Assembly: GCA_030278955.1 (NCBI GenBank) | Contig: JAOANR010000002.1 | Coordinates: 1,054,001 to 1,118,000, forward strand | From: Hygrophila difformis | Taxonomy: Eukaryota; Streptophyta; Magnoliopsida; Lamiales; Acanthaceae | DNA: 64,000 nt | Reading direction: 5' to 3' | In this document: in pieces, positions 1-12,690 of the stretch | Numbering within the stretch: the first letter of the stretch is position 1 | How the letters are laid out: every line of letters begins with the position of its first letter | Made by a program: the position numbers and the translations under genes | Notes under the pieces: generated by a model | Told to the model about the DNA's origin: nothing | The model's input: the letters and a program-made list of their open reading frames with translations, nothing else | Databases searched by the model: none

Positions 1-937
1 CTGCGCGCGTAGGGTTTTCTTTTGACAGATTTTTTTTAAGTTCTTTATGGATCTTACGTTTGGTTGATTTTTAACACCCAAAACCACAGTAATTAATTAA
101 CTTACTCGAGATTGGATTTCCCCGGCTCGTCAAATTCATAGGCGTTGCTTCCACGTCCTCCGTTCGTCCTCCGGGATCCCTTGTTCTCCCTCTACGCGTC
201 CGGATCGGGGTTTTAGAAGAGAAGAAGAGGTCAAGTTAGTTTTGTTTCAAATTTGAATGGAAAAGAATGGAAAGCCTTACCAACCACGCCTGACACTTCT
301 GAAATTCGTCCAAGTCTCGCTCCTTCGCTGCCTTCGTGCCTCCGACGACTTGGAATTTAGAGTTTGAAACGTGTAGGGTTTTCGAAGAGTTTGAAAATCC
401 CCCGGGGTCGAAGGGGACGGGTTTTTATAGAGCTAGGAGACCCATAGGACGTCCAAGATCTGTCTTGGAGTGTCTTGGGCCGAAAGGTAAGCAACCAGAG
501 TCGAAAAATCCGAAATCGGGCGAGAGAATCTCGCACGGGTCGTTCTTCTCCGCTTGTGCGGTGGTGGCACGGAAAACGCTCCGGAACGCGCGGAGACCGC
601 GCGGCCTTGGCCTGGACTTCGGTCCGGGCCGGGTCGTGCGATCCGTCGGGCCTTTTCTCCTCTCTTTCGGACTTCTATCCTCCTATGTTCTTGGGCTTTG
701 ATTTTCGGGCCACATTTTGGGCTCCAAATTCCTATTTTAATTTTATTTGGAGCTCCACTAAATCACAGGTTCGAATTATGAGTCCATTTGTATTGGGTTA
801 TCTTTGGACCATTTATTTAATTAAGTTATCTTTAACGTTAATCCTTTCTTGGATTAAATTCCATTTCTCATTTATTCTTTTAATTGATTATTTGTTTATT
901 TATTGTATTTATTGATATAAAATTCTCATGTATTACA
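1..937 (-). mobile_element. Truncated LTR of a Tekay/F-like Ty3-gypsy element
   Basis: The right edge reads ...TATTACA at 931-937, the reverse complement of the TGTAATAC start shared with the F-type LTRs, so the LTR lies on the minus strand and its 3' part is beyond the window. It has the same plan as the other F-type LTRs: a GC-rich U3 block (about 555-650) with the TTCG-centred CCTGGAC/GTCCGGG inverted repeat, a TATA box at 422-429, and a GTAAG motif at 105-101 resembling the splice donor of the family. ORFs inside it (for example 336-701) are chance frames in GC-rich LTR DNA. Confidence 0.8.
422..429 (-). promoter_or_regulatory. TATA box of the truncated LTR
   Basis: TATAAAAA on the minus strand, about 500 bp from the LTR start and just downstream of the GC-rich block, as in the other F-type LTRs. 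Position and motif only. Confidence 0.5.
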
Positions 938-1281
938 GGTTTCCCTTATGAATAGTAACATACTCTTATGAACAGTAATATATCAATTCTCTCACACAAA
1001 AATCCCCTTATGAACGGTAACCTACCTATTTCCTCAACATTCACTTTCTGCATGAAATCCAATACACATTTCTAATGAGCAATAACTAATCAATAACTCA
1101 AAATGTGTACAAGAAAAAATTCTAAAAATTTGATATTTTAAATCTACATGATGAGACGAATCTAACGAGATCCCACTTGATTAAGTTTTTTTCTTATATA
1201 GATGTTGTATAAGCATTAGTCAAAGTTGAATAACAAACCGTAACAAAAGTCAATTCATTTTCATTATAAACATTAAGGAAT

Positions 1282-1307
1282 TATATATATATATATATAT
1301 ATATATA
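1282..1307. repeat. (AT)n microsatellite
   Basis: An uninterrupted run of AT dinucleotides. Confidence 0.9.
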
Positions 1308-1681
1308 AAGTAGTACACTGTCAAGATATAGGTGAACTAAATTTGAGCGAAATTCACGTTAGATAATTTAATTTCATTAATTATTATAGATAAAGAATAC
1401 TACCAAATAAAACATGTAACAAAAACTCTATGAGTTGATAGTTGAATAACAAACAGTAGCAAAAATCAATCCCTTTTCATTAATGAATAGCAAATATTTG
1501 TATTAGATAAATTAACTAAATTAAATAAATTGCAATACGACAATAAGTTGATGTATAGTCATTTTAACTTGTCAATGGATTTATTTACAAGAGTATTTCT
1601 TATATATTTTTTAATTTAATTTGAAAACATTTACATCTTTATGAAATTTCTAATATTTCAACGCTTTAGGGTGTGAATCAA

Positions 1682-2869
1682 GAGGTAATAATTAAAATTG
1701 GCCACCAGAATGAGTCATTTTCATTTTTTGGCCACGATATTTTGATTTAGAGAAAATAGCCATTAGAAGGATTTCGGGCCTGAATTTAGACCATTGGGCT
1801 GGAATTCGGGCTGCGATGGCTTAAAAGTGGAAATGACTCCTTCTGGTGGCCTATTTTAGTTTTTTTCAATTATTATTTTTATTTATTTAAATAAAATAAA
1901 TAATACTCTTTATGTACCATTATTTATGTTCTACTTTCTTTTTTCTTGTTCCAATATTTTTTTTTATTTCATTTGAAAATAATTAAATATTAATTGTCAA
2001 ACATATCCATCATATCATATTAATAAATAAATATATTAAACTTTCAAACTCATTACCATTAATAATTTCAATCCAACCTACAACCATATATAAGTAAATC
2101 ACACATAAATAAATAAGTTAAAATTATAAATTCATTACAACCACATTATATAAAATCTTAAGCTATATTTTTTAACCCTAATATATCCTTATATAGAGTA
2201 CTAATTATCCCTACATAAAGTACCATATCGAAAATTTTGGGATACTTATAATAAAACATGTTTATGTTTTACATATAATTTATTTAAATATGTGTTTGTT
2301 TTACTTATTTTATAATATATTTGAATTAATATTTATTTTATTTCTTATATTACTCAATCCGTCCCATTATTAGTGTTAAAAAAGTAACTTAAAATTTATA
2401 TAATGTGATTGTAATGAGTTTATAATTTTATTTTATTTATTTATGTGTGATTTACTGATATGTGGTTGTGGGGTGGACTGTAATTATTAATGGTAGAGGG
2501 TAATTTGAAAGTTTAATATATTTCTTTATTAATGTGAGGTGATGGATAGGTTTGACGATTAATATTAGTTATTTTTAAAATCAAAATAAAATAAAAATAT
2601 TGGAACAAAAAAACAAAGTAGGACATAAATAATAGCACATAATGATTATTATTTATTTTCATTACATAAAATAAAAAATAATTGAAAAAAACTAAAATAT
2701 GCCACCAGAAGGAATCATTTCCATTTTTAGGCCTTCGCAGCCCGAATTTCAGCCCAATGGCCTAAATTCAGGCACGAAATCCTTCTAAAGGCCTATTTTT
2801 CTAAATCAAAATATCGTGGCCTAAAAGTGGAAATGACTCCTTCTGGTGACCTATTTTAGTTATTACCTC
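1682..2869. mobile_element. Fold-back Mutator-like element, non-autonomous
   Basis: The ends are inverted: GAGGTAATAA at 1682 and TTATTACCTC ending at 2869. The inverted match continues inward for most of each half (about 1682-2160 against 2385-2869), so the element is a large fold-back with a short unpaired centre. It is flanked by a perfect 9-bp direct repeat, GTGAATCAA (1673-1681 and 2870-2878). A 9-bp TSD with long inverted repeats fits the Mutator superfamily. There is no transposase. The family assignment rests on TSD length and TIR form only. Confidence 0.8.
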
Positions 2870-3936
2870 GTGAATCAATATCAATAATCAATTATCGAGT
2901 ACAATACGATTTCACGTACTTTCTTTGTCAATGTATGACATTAGATAAGAGTAGTGAGTAGAAATGTTATCTTTGCTTTGTCAATGCAATACGACAATAA
3001 GTTGATGTAGAGTCATTGTAATTTGTCAATGGATTCATTTATAGGAGTATTTCTTATATTTTTTTAATTAAATTTGGAAACATCTACATCTTTATGAAAT
3101 TTTTATGAAATATATATAAAAACAATATCCCTTATGAATAGTAACCTACTCTTATGAACAGTAACCTATCAATTCTCTCTCACAAAAATCCCCTTATGAA
3201 CAGTAACCTACGTATTTCATCAACATTCACTTTTTGCATGCAATCCAATACACATTTCTAATGAGTAATAACTAATCAATAACTCAAAATGTATATAAGA
3301 AAAAATTCTAAAAATTTGATATTTTAAAACTACATGATGAGACGAATCTAACGAGATCCCACTTGACTATGTTTTTTTTCTTATATAGATGTTGTATAAG
3401 TGTAACACCCCCATTTTCCCTAAGGATGCAGAAAAGTGCGGGAACAATGGGTGGGGTGTTACCGCCACGTATTACGGTCTGCCCGAAATACGCTAAGGCT
3501 AGAATAAATATTGCAGCTGAATGTATATGCTAACCACGTTCCGGACAAGCTAGCATATAATTTGCAAAGAAGCTTATAATACTGTGAAGAGTAAAAAATA
3601 AGCTTATAAAAATGGTTGGATTGTACAACCAAAACGGAGGAGCATTCCTCAAATGAGCTCAATGGTAATAATAATGGAATAAATCCATAGAGGCTATGAC
3701 TTTAAAAAAGGGGTTGTCTATTTCATATTCAAAAATACTCTTAAACGCGTAATGCATTGTTTTAAACAGTAGGGCACAATATTTTCATTAATGGGATAGA
3801 ACCCAAATATTTGTTTATGCTCGATAAATTACTATCTATGCCAAGTAATAGCTTTTTATCCCAAAAGAGGGGTTTTAAAATATACATAATACCCCAAACC
3901 GTGCCCGTGCAGATGATGTCTTGCAGATTTCAAAAC

Positions 3937-4586
3937 CTGAAAGGAAACGGTGAAAAAGTGTAGAGTCAGCGAAAACAATCGCTGAGTAAGTAGACCTTTA
4001 CTCCTGTAGGAGGTCGGGTTGCAGAAATAGTTTAAAAAGAACAGTTATGGTGATGGTATGCTAAAACGGGAATTAATTTATGCACAGACAAAATCCATAT
4101 AAATCTAATCCCGGGAAGACACAATATGATACAATGCATTACCAAGGAATAAATTTCTTAGCCAACATGATGTGCAGGTTCCCTGTTGTAGGCCCAGTTC
4201 TCATATACATTCAAGGGTTGTGGTGGAGGTAAGAAATTTCCTCAGACCACGTGGAATCAGGTAGGTGGCATCGGTGAACGTCCCCAGGTAGCTTTGAACT
4301 GCTTACAACCGGATGTCTAAGGCCCCGGGTAGCTTTGAACTGCTTACAACCGGGAGGTGGTCCGACCCAGCACTCAGAAACCACCCCGTAACAATGAGCT
4401 CAAAATCCGAAGAACTTTGTAGATAATTGCAGGAATTATAAAGCACAGTAAAAGAGCATACCAATATTCCAAAAAAAGCAGTAGGGAGCTATAAGCATAA
4501 ATTTAAAAATAATAAAGCGGTTTTTTTAATTTATGCTAAAGCTAAAATAAATTGAGGCTTACTCCAAAGAGTAAAAATCTACTTAC
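3937..4586 (-). other. Predicted LTR intron of element A1
   Basis: Minus strand: donor ACT|GTAAGTAG at 4586, acceptor TTTCCTTTCAG ending at 3937. A hairpin CAGCGA...TCGCTG (3984-3967) lies 30 nt before the acceptor, the same spacing as in the unrelated-looking LTRs F2, E, D and G. No transcript evidence. Confidence 0.4.
4287..4353. repeat. Direct duplication of a 26-bp motif in LTR A
   Basis: The motif GGTAGCTTTGAACTGCTTAC plus six more bases occurs at 4287-4312 and 4328-4353. The same doublet is present in the A2 LTR near 63168-63235, so it belongs to the family. Confidence 0.8.
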
Positions 4587-5002
4587 AGTCACCGTAGACG
4601 GGATGAACGCAACACACGCGTAGGCTACGAGCTGATATCCTTGGCAGCTATTTGGCTAGCAAAAATCCTAATATTAATTTAATATGCTATAGTGATATTC
4701 TAACTTGAATAATAATGGCTAAAAATTTTGACTTAATAAATCTTTCCTGAACCCTTCACTGCTTCTACGAACTAATTATAATAACTAAAATCTCTTTACG
4801 AAAATGGTAGCAAAATAGGAAGAGTGAACATGAAAGAAAATGGAGAGAAAAGAAGAAGAAAATAACAGAACAAGAGAGAAACGCAGAACACGGAAGAGAG
4901 AATATGGGTGTGGACTAAGTGCAAATTAGTGGATGGTGAAAGGGGTTTGAAACTTGCAAAAAGAATTAAGGGTGGGGGCGTGAGTTTAATGGAGGTGGGG
5001 GG

Positions 5003-5010
5003 TTTATATA
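5003..5010 (-). promoter_or_regulatory. TATA box of LTR A (3' LTR of A1)
   Basis: TATATAAA on the minus strand, conserved in the A2 LTR at 63892-63885. It lies upstream (in element sense) of the predicted splice donor at 4586. Confidence 0.5.
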
Positions 5011-7214
5011 GATAGTTTCACAGCCTCTTATTAACTGGTCAAAAGTTGCTCACCCCCTTTAATCTATCATGTATCCATAAGCACCTTTCAATTGAGATTT
5101 TTAAGCTGTAAACTGCTCCCTCTCATTAAATCTGCTCTCTCTCTCTCACGCCTCCCCTTTTCCTTCTCCAACCTATTTCCCCTCCCTGGTTCCTCTTCCA
5201 CTTGTAGACTTGTCTTTATCAATCCCTTCAGATGTCCATCATTTCAGATCTGTGTCCTTGCCTTTAGAGACCCAAGGGGACTCCACAATACACAATGGAT
5301 TGGCTTGTTCTCTTCTTCTCCCTATGGAAGCTCCGGCGAGGCGGGCGGCAGACGGCGAGCAATGGCAGACGACTGGCGGCGGACAGCGAGCAACGGCAGG
5401 CAACCGGCGGCTGCTCTTCTTTCTCTCGCGCCTCTCTCTCGCTTATCTATTTCTTCTTTTTGTTTTGATTTCTGATTTTGGGGTGGTTGGAGGAGAAGGG
5501 AATGGTGGTTATGGCGTGTTGAAGGGAGGCGGAAATGGAGGGGTGGTGGCGACCACCCGGGAAGGAGATGGCAGTGGCGGTGGTGTTGGATCTTGTAAAG
5601 GGGTGGCGTTTTGGTGAAGGTCGCCGGAAGGATGTGGCGATGCGGAGGTCGCAGCGGCTAATGGTGGTTCGAAAGCTTGAGAGAAGGGGAGGAGCGGCGG
5701 CTGAGACCGCAAACATGGTGGTGGTGCGCCGGCGGTGAGCAGGGGCCAAGGGTGGTGGCGATGAGGCCGGAAACGGAGTGAGGAGGGTGGTCCGGTGGCG
5801 AAAATGGTACGAGGAGGAAGAGAGACGGTGGCCGGCGGCTTTCCGGAGACTCGCCGCTGGCGGTGGCGGCGACAGGGGCAAAAATTTAGGGTTAGGGTTG
5901 GGTTTTAGTTTTAGGGTTGGGCTAGGGTTTTGGATTGGGCCCAATTGCTTTGGGCTCAAAGTATTTGTTGTTCAGATCTTCATTGGCCCAATACTTGATC
6001 TTGAAATTAATATGGACTTAATTAACTAATAAATCTTGAGTACAGCCTCAATAATTTTATTAATCTTACCGTTATATAATTTTAATGTGTTGGACTTGAT
6101 CGACTAATTAATCTAACTTGTGGACCTAATTGTTTAATTAACCGGTGTAGACAATCGCAATCCAACAGTCGGGCCGGCAACTCTTGATAGTTAGATGGGT
6201 TAAATATTTTAATTTGATTGTGATGACTTAATTTTATAGTGTAATTCATATTTTGTGTTATTTAATGGGTTTTAGTTCATCTATTAATTTACCACCGTTA
6301 GTGAAATGATTCACCACTTCAAATCTCTTAATCCGGATAATTAATAATTAATCGATCACTTGTAATTTTATATTCAATTGGCTAGGTGTTCTTAATTTAG
6401 TCTTAATAATTAATTTGTAGTCCGAAATTATTTAATTCAACATTAATTCAATAATTCCCGACGTTGTCCATTACGCGATTTTAGGATTTAAATTCTTATT
6501 CGTCGAGAACTTAAATAATAATAACTTCTATATTTAATCTTCCTATCGTAATATAGTTTAGTGGATTAATGGATTTAAATTAACTAGTAGTGGATTTACT
6601 TATCACAATAATCAAGTGTATTAATATTTTAATCCAATTATTTATAAACAAATCAATGGGTTTAACTCTATTAGTAGTTAGTCACCTAGGCAAGTTGGTC
6701 GAGGTCTTGGAAAATAATAATTAAATATTTTGCTAATTATAAATTACTTTGTCCTCGAATTCCAGAACTTAATTGGCTAAGTGTTTTATTCCATCCGTGA
6801 TTATTTATTTCGTCACTTTACTCATGCCTAGTAATATTTATTTAGATTCTAATATTTCATATGCTCGTCTATTTTGGTCATTAAATTATATTTCTATCCG
6901 GTACTCTTGTCGGATCATTTGGTAATACTTACTTTGCCTTTGGCAATGTTTAATCCAACTCGTATTCGTAAATTGGGCGACTTAAATAAATTCTTGATAA
7001 TCACTTATATGCTAATTTAATAGTCTCGGACTTAAAAGTTTTTAATTCCTTAAATTTAATTCTCAGCTAAGACTGATTTAAATAAATTCGCACTTTAAAA
7101 ATAAATATCTTTTCCTTTCACATTCTAAAAATTTTATTTACGAGAAATTTAGGAATATTTATTTATTAAAAATTTAAATTCCTATTTAAAAAATTCTACG
7201 GGGTGTTATAGTCT

Positions 7215-7223
7215 ACCCTCCTT
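7215..7223 (-). promoter_or_regulatory. Polypurine tract of element A1
   Basis: Minus strand AAGGAGGGT, four bases before the 3' LTR start at 7210. It corresponds to the longer AAGGGGGGGAGGA tract of element E. Confidence 0.7.
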
Positions 7224-10177
7224 AAAATAAGGCTTCGTCCTCGAAGCCTCTCGACAAATCCTAAAAGTAATTCACGATTAGATATATATCCACTAAAATT
7301 ATATTTTATAGTAGACCTTTCATCATGTTATCTTTTAATTATAATTTTCTTCAATCTGCCTGGGACACTTATTCCTGATACTCGCTTAATCTCCTTAGAA
7401 TATATTCCTTGTTGCAAGAACCGTCCAATTTAATCTCGTCGACGTATCGAAATGATTTAATATGTTTGTCGAATATAGGTTGGTTCATTTTTTTTTCTTT
7501 CGACACTTTCTCTACCGGAGTATGCTAGCGACTCCATGTTTCATTCCTTCCCTAGGAAGATAAAAACAGACCATCTTATTTACTCGTCCTTTATTTACTC
7601 ATATCTCATTATGTCTCGAAAGGCATTGGGATAAGTCTTGAAATATACATTAATTATGCTATTTTACTAAGGGCTTCCAATAACTCAGTTAAATTTACAA
7701 GTTTCCTTCGAGTACATCATCAGTCCTTAATAAATCCCACTTTTCTTGTTGGTACGATGTCGCTCTTAGGAAAAATTTTATTTATTCATGACGAAATACT
7801 TGGTCAATCTTATTTTATACTTGGTCCAACAATTATTTATTATGCCCGGGGTGTTCTCAAATCCAAGGATACTGCGGTGAATTCTTCAAGCTCGATCTAA
7901 TGAACTTTCTTTAATCCTTAGGATATCCCACTCAACTTGTTGTTCATATTACGCATGTTCTTCAGTCGGTTTCCTACGAGAATTTTCCAATTATTATCAC
8001 GCTCCTATATTACCTAGAAATTACCCATGTCTCTTCTTAAGTTACCCGTCCAAGGGTATGTCCTTTTGGATTGGGTGTTCTTGTCGAAGGAAAATGGTTG
8101 TTTAAGTAAGGGTAAATTAAGCCATGTCTTAAACAAATGATAACGTTGATGTTTAGTTTAAGTGTCATCTATCAAATTTGGTAAGTAACCATTCTAGTAG
8201 GTGTAATAATTTACTGTCCTTGAAATTTCCATGATTCTTCTTAGGTGTGGGCAGGAGATCTAATCATTCGGTTATAGGTCAAACGAAGCTTTTCAAAGGG
8301 GAAATCTTAAACAGAACATCGGTGGTTATCATTTCCATGTTGGGTTTTCCCTTAACTTGATTTAAATTGATAGAGTCCTCTTAAGTACACCTTAATCCGT
8401 ATAGATCTCGACTTCTCCTTGTTGGTAAAATATTGCTCACCGGAAAAATTATTTATCCGTGTCAAAACACTTGGTAATGCTTTCTTGGTACTTGGTCCAA
8501 AATTATTTATTACACTTTGAGCGTTCTTTAAAATATTATGGTGAGCTCATCGGGTTCAACAAAGATAGATAGATCTTAAATCCTTTGGGAATCCAACTCA
8601 TCTTATTTTAACCGGAAGTATCTCGTCTAGGGTTAAACATTAATCATCTTAATGTGTGCACATAGGAATCTTCCAATTACCTCCAAGTTCCCATCACTTG
8701 GAATCTCCAAATGTTCATTAAATGTCTTTTATGGTTATCTGACCAAAGACATGTCCAATTTAGATAAGGCTTCGAAAAAATAAATATATCGCGTTATATA
8801 ATAATAGATTAGGTTCAAATATTCGGCCTACGAACTTTATAGTAAGTATCCATCTTACTATACTTCCTTTTAGATATTTTATTTACCAAGGATAATTATT
8901 TTAATGATAGGATTTTACGATTGTCTTGCTTTGTGGGTTATCACCTAATTAATAGTAACTTCGCAACTAAGGATTGTCTCCCATAATTATGAAATTTAAA
9001 AACTATTGGGTGTACTGATTCCATGTCCTCGATTATGACCTTTATCCTTGACCATCCATGGTCTTCTTTAAAACAGGAAGAAGATGAATGGAATATAGGT
9101 TCTTGTATCCTTTCTAAGTGATAACTGCTTAAATAGCATAGTTACGGCTCCTATCGAGGGATATAAAAATTATACGAAGTAATTTCGACAACTCCAATGC
9201 TTATGAGGAATTTCTTATTATAAGACCAACAACTCAATCAAGCCTTAGGTAGTAGGTCCATTAACAAAGATTAGATTCCAAGTTTGTCGAGCTAAAGGAG
9301 TAGGATAAATGTTTGAGGTTATTTTTTAAAGCTCATGGTTAAGGGCATTTTGTTTCATTGAGAATGTTTCAAATAAATATCCAACTTTCCTTGTCAAATA
9401 GACGTATGAATTTAAGGAAAAATTCGTGAATGTTTTATAAAACTCGTTGTGAGCTTAAAATCCTTCGGTGCCATTCCATGACATCCGCGTCTCATCGTTA
9501 AGATATATATAATTAGAAAAATTCTTAGTTCCAATCATTCGCACGATTATCGTGTTAACGCTTAAATCGAGCTCTTTATAGTCTAAGGCAAAACCTTATT
9601 TGACTAAGACAAGACTTCGCACAACACTAAGGTCATCGCATATGTAGGCATCATCCTACGTAATTAATTAACTGAAGCTGAGAAGCCAAGAAACTAGTGC
9701 AATACTAGTAGATTATCCTAAACACGTCTAGAGGTGGATACTAAGGCAAAGCAGTCATAAGATAATCGGAGAGAGACTCTAACTCGGAGTCCGATACCTT
9801 GGGAAATTCTTGTCGAGAATATACTTGTAAATTTTAATAATCCAACATTCTGCTCGTGCCTATATGCATATGTGTGTGTGTCCCCATCCCAAAATTTAAC
9901 TTTAAAAATACTTGGCATAGTCTTTCAAAATATTTCTGCAAAAATTTTAAAAATTTTAAATGCACTACTTTATAGAGTAAAAATGTCACTTTAACAAAAT
10001 CTTTTCCGTGCAAAAATTGTAATAATTTAAATGCACTAATCCAAACGCTTCCAAATGCTTTTTCGTGTGAAAATTTTAATAATTTGTATACACGACTTGT
10101 ATAGCTACTTGGCTTTAAAAATAATTTTTGGTGCATGAATTTTAAAAATTACAGATGCACAATTCCAAGAGCAAAAT

Positions 10178-10189
10178 GCTCTGATACCA
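10178..10189 (-). promoter_or_regulatory. Primer binding site, initiator-Met tRNA (A1)
   Basis: Minus strand TGGTATCAGAGC, complementary to the 3' end of plant initiator-Met tRNA. It lies three bases downstream of the 5' LTR end at 10193 and fixes the minus orientation. Confidence 0.9.
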
Positions 10190-10192
10190 AAC

Positions 10193-11019
10193 TGTAACAC
10201 CCCGATTTTCCCTAAGGATGCAGCGGAAGAAAAGTGCGGGAACAATGGGTGGGGTGTTACCGCCACGTATTACGGTCCGCCCGAAATACGCTAAGGCTAA
10301 AATAAATATTACAGCTGAATGTATATGCTAACCACGTTCCGGACAAGCTAGCATATAATTCGCAAAGAAGCTTATAATACTGTGAAGAGTATAAAATAAG
10401 CTTAATAAAAATGGTTGGATTGTACAACCAAAACGGAGGAGCATTCTTCAAATGAGCTCAATGGTAATAATAATGGAATAAATCCATGGAGGCTATGATT
10501 TTAAAAAAAAGGGGTTGTCTATTTCATATTCAAAAATACTGTTAAACGCGTAATGCATTGTTTAAAACAGTAGGGCACAATATTTTCATTAATGGGATAG
10601 AACCCAAATATTTGTTTATGCTCGATAAATCACTATCTATGCCAAGTAATAGCTTTTTATCCCAAAAAGAGGGTTTTAAAATATACATAATACCCCAAAC
10701 CGTGTCCGTGCAGATGATGCCTTGCAGATTTTAAAACCTGAAAGGAAACGATGAAAAAGTGTAGAGTCAGCGAAAACAATCACTGAGTAAGTAGACCTTT
10801 ACTCCCAGAGGAGGTCGGGTTGCAGAAATAGTTTAAAAAGAACAGTTATGGTGATGGTATGCTAAACCGGGAATTAATTTATGCACAGACAAAATCCATA
10901 TAAATCTAATCCCGGGAAGAGACAATATGACACTATGCGTTACCAAGAAATAAATTTCTCTAGGGCCCAGTTCTCACATACATTCAAGGGTTGTGGTGGA
11001 GGTAAGAAATTTCATCAGA
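10193..11019 (-). repeat. Truncated 5' LTR of element A1
   Basis: Matches 3401-4250 of the 3' LTR and stops within ...TTTCATCAGA, where the TGTAATACCC start of F1 follows. In the intact copies (4235 and 63120) the sequence continues CCACGTGG; that continuation is not found on the far side of F1. The covarying hairpin near 10768 has lost pairing in one arm (CAGCGA against TCACTG). Confidence 0.85.
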
Positions 11020-12690
11020 TGTAATACCCGGGAATTTTCCAACATAAAATAAAACAATAATTAAATAAATAAACAATAAATAAAATAAATACAATAAATA
11101 AATAAATCCAGCAAATAAATAAATAAATAAGGATAAGGAAATGAGAAATTAGATTTAACTTAAAAAGGAATTAAAGGAAATTAATTAAATAAAAAGAATT
11201 ATTAAAGGTAAATAAATTGTATACCGAAACCCGACACCAATGAACTCGAGAATTCGAGTCCAAACATAAAATATACGGAGTTCCTATTTCCGTAAACCCG
11301 AAGATACCCCGGAAATCGGAATACGGGAGCGTAGGGGGAGAGAAATCCGAAAGAGAGGAGGAACGGCACGACGGATCGCACGACCCGCCCGGACCGAAGT
11401 CCAGGCGAGTGCCGCGCAGTGGCCGCGCGGTCACAAGGGCGAAGCCGCGCCACGACCGTGCCGTTGGACAGATTCGCCCGTGCGAGATTTTCTCGCCCGA
11501 ATCCGGATTTTCCGACTTCGGTTGAATACCTTTCGGCTCAAGACTCTTAGAGGCAGACCTTGGGCGTCCCTAGGTCTTGTTTAACTATAAATAAGCCCTC
11601 TTAAAAGCTCCGAACACTTTTCCAAAATCCTACAACTCTCTATACGTCGAAAACCCTAATTCCGGAGTCGACGGAGGCACGAAACCAAGCGAGGGACTGA
11701 TTTGGACGAAATCAGAGTCTCCTAAACGTCGTGGTAAATTCCGATCCATTCGTCTCTTACGTTTTGATTCGAAAACGAATCCTAACTTTCTTCTTTTTTC
11801 TTTCTACGCCCCGAATCGGATCTAGAATGTAGAACCCGACGAACGGAGAGGATAGACGAAGGACTGGAAGCCATGCCTTCGAAATAGATGATCCCGGATA
11901 TCTACAAATCTGTAAGTTAATACTTACATGGTTTTGGGAGTAACTAAAACATTCAAACCTAAAAGTTTAAACAAATCTTTCGTAAATCTGTCAACGTATG
12001 TTTTCTACCGGCGCAATAGTTTTGACAAATTTTTCCGAACCTTAAAACAACTTCAAACGGAAAAACTTAAAACACAAAGAACGTTCCTAAGGCTTAGATC
12101 TATCTACTGTAAAATTTTCAGAATTTTTAGAGACGATTTGATATGTGAAAACCAACCGAAACCGAACTGCTTGAAATTGGATCTTGAAATTCTTGATAGA
12201 ACTTAGGTCCAATCTTGATCACGTTTTTGACATTAGTTCTAGACCGATTTAGATCTTTAGCCGAACATGAAAGTTGTAGATAAATATCTTAAGAAGGTCT
12301 CTGTAAAATTTCATTAAATTTGGAGTTGTTTTGCTATGGCAGATCTTGATAATCTTGAACTGTTGTACACGAAATTCGGACAGATTAATGTTATGACGAA
12401 AATTGATGTATTTGACCTGTTTCGGTATCTCGGATTGAAAAAGTTAAAACACGAAAGTTGTTCATCTCAATGTTTCTGAGTCAGTGGTAAAATTTCAGAA
12501 TTTGTGGAATTAAACTCGATTTTTACTGAATTTTAGAGTAAACTGTGGTTGACCGAGTCAAATCTTGAAATATTGTTGAAACGGTGAAACTAGCCTTTAA
12601 GGTTTAAACGAGTAGAAGACTCTTTGAAATAATTATATGAAATCTGGAAATTAGGAAATCCCCTTTACAAACTTGATCTTTAAAATTAGG
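11020..12690 (+). mobile_element. F1 solo LTR, left part
   Basis: Starts TGTAATACCCGGGAATTTTC and follows the F-type plan: AT-rich start, GC-rich U3 block (11370-11450), TATA box 11586-11593, predicted donor GTAAGT at 11912. It breaks at ...AAAATTAGG (12690), where Ath-old starts, and resumes at 49690. Total LTR without the insertion is about 2.5 kb, close to F2 (2629) and D (2599). ORFs inside it are chance frames. Confidence 0.9.
11586..11593 (+). promoter_or_regulatory. TATA box of F1
   Basis: TATAAATA followed by AGCCC. The same TATAAATAAGCCC block is in F2 and D. Confidence 0.6.

Larger units (their letters stand above)
938..3400. other. AT-rich low-complexity region without genes, partly duplicated
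   Basis: No coding potential. Two blocks occur twice in direct orientation: 945-1211 resembles 3126-3400 (runs of CTTATGAACAGTAAC-like motifs, then AATGAGACGAATC-type sequence), and 1530-1650 resembles 2985-3105. A fold-back transposon (1682-2869) sits between the copies. The copies are diverged, so this is an old local duplication or two fragments of an older repeat. It is flanked by LTR edges on both sides (937 and 3401). Confidence 0.6.
3401..7210 (-). repeat. 3' LTR of element A1 (3.81 kb)
   Basis: Edges are TGTAACACCC at 3401 and GGGTGTTATA ending at 7210 (plus strand). An unusually long LTR for a chromovirus-like element. It contains a TATATAAA box (5010-5003), a GC-rich proline/arginine-like segment (5340-5960) that is not convincingly coding, a 26-bp direct duplication (4287-4312 and 4328-4353) and a predicted intron (4586-3937). 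It lacks a 9-bp stretch (GCGGAAGAA type) near 3430 that is present in the 5' LTR at 10221. Confidence 0.85.
7211..10192 (-). other. Non-coding interior of element A1 with an internal duplication
   Basis: No long ORF on either strand and no recognisable Gag, RT or integrase motif. An imperfect direct duplication is visible: about 7745-8040 resembles about 8405-8700 (ACTTGGTCCAA, AATTATTTATTA and ATCCAACTCATCTT-type blocks in the same order). From 8575 to 10192 it is matched almost base for base by A2 (50526-51130, 60798-61775 and 62276-62310), which shows that the interior is a family feature and not random decay. Confidence 0.7.
3401..11019 (-). mobile_element. Element A1: non-autonomous Tekay/Del-like retrotransposon, 5' LTR truncated
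   Basis: On the minus strand the order is truncated 5' LTR (11019-10193), PBS for initiator-Met tRNA (10189-10178), a non-coding interior of about 3 kb, polypurine tract (7223-7215) and 3' LTR (7210-3401). No gag or pol domain is readable, so it must have used proteins of a related autonomous element. The sequence just before the PPT resembles the Gag-Pol tail region of Tekay/Del chromoviruses, which is the basis for the lineage call. The 5' LTR is cut at 11019 by solo LTR F1. A second copy, A2, occupies 50525-64000. Confidence 0.8.

Noticed and set aside
5447..5959. 170-codon Ser/Pro/Arg-rich frame in LTR A
   Set aside because: Low-complexity composition in the GC-rich part of an LTR, overlapping frames on the other strand, no domain.
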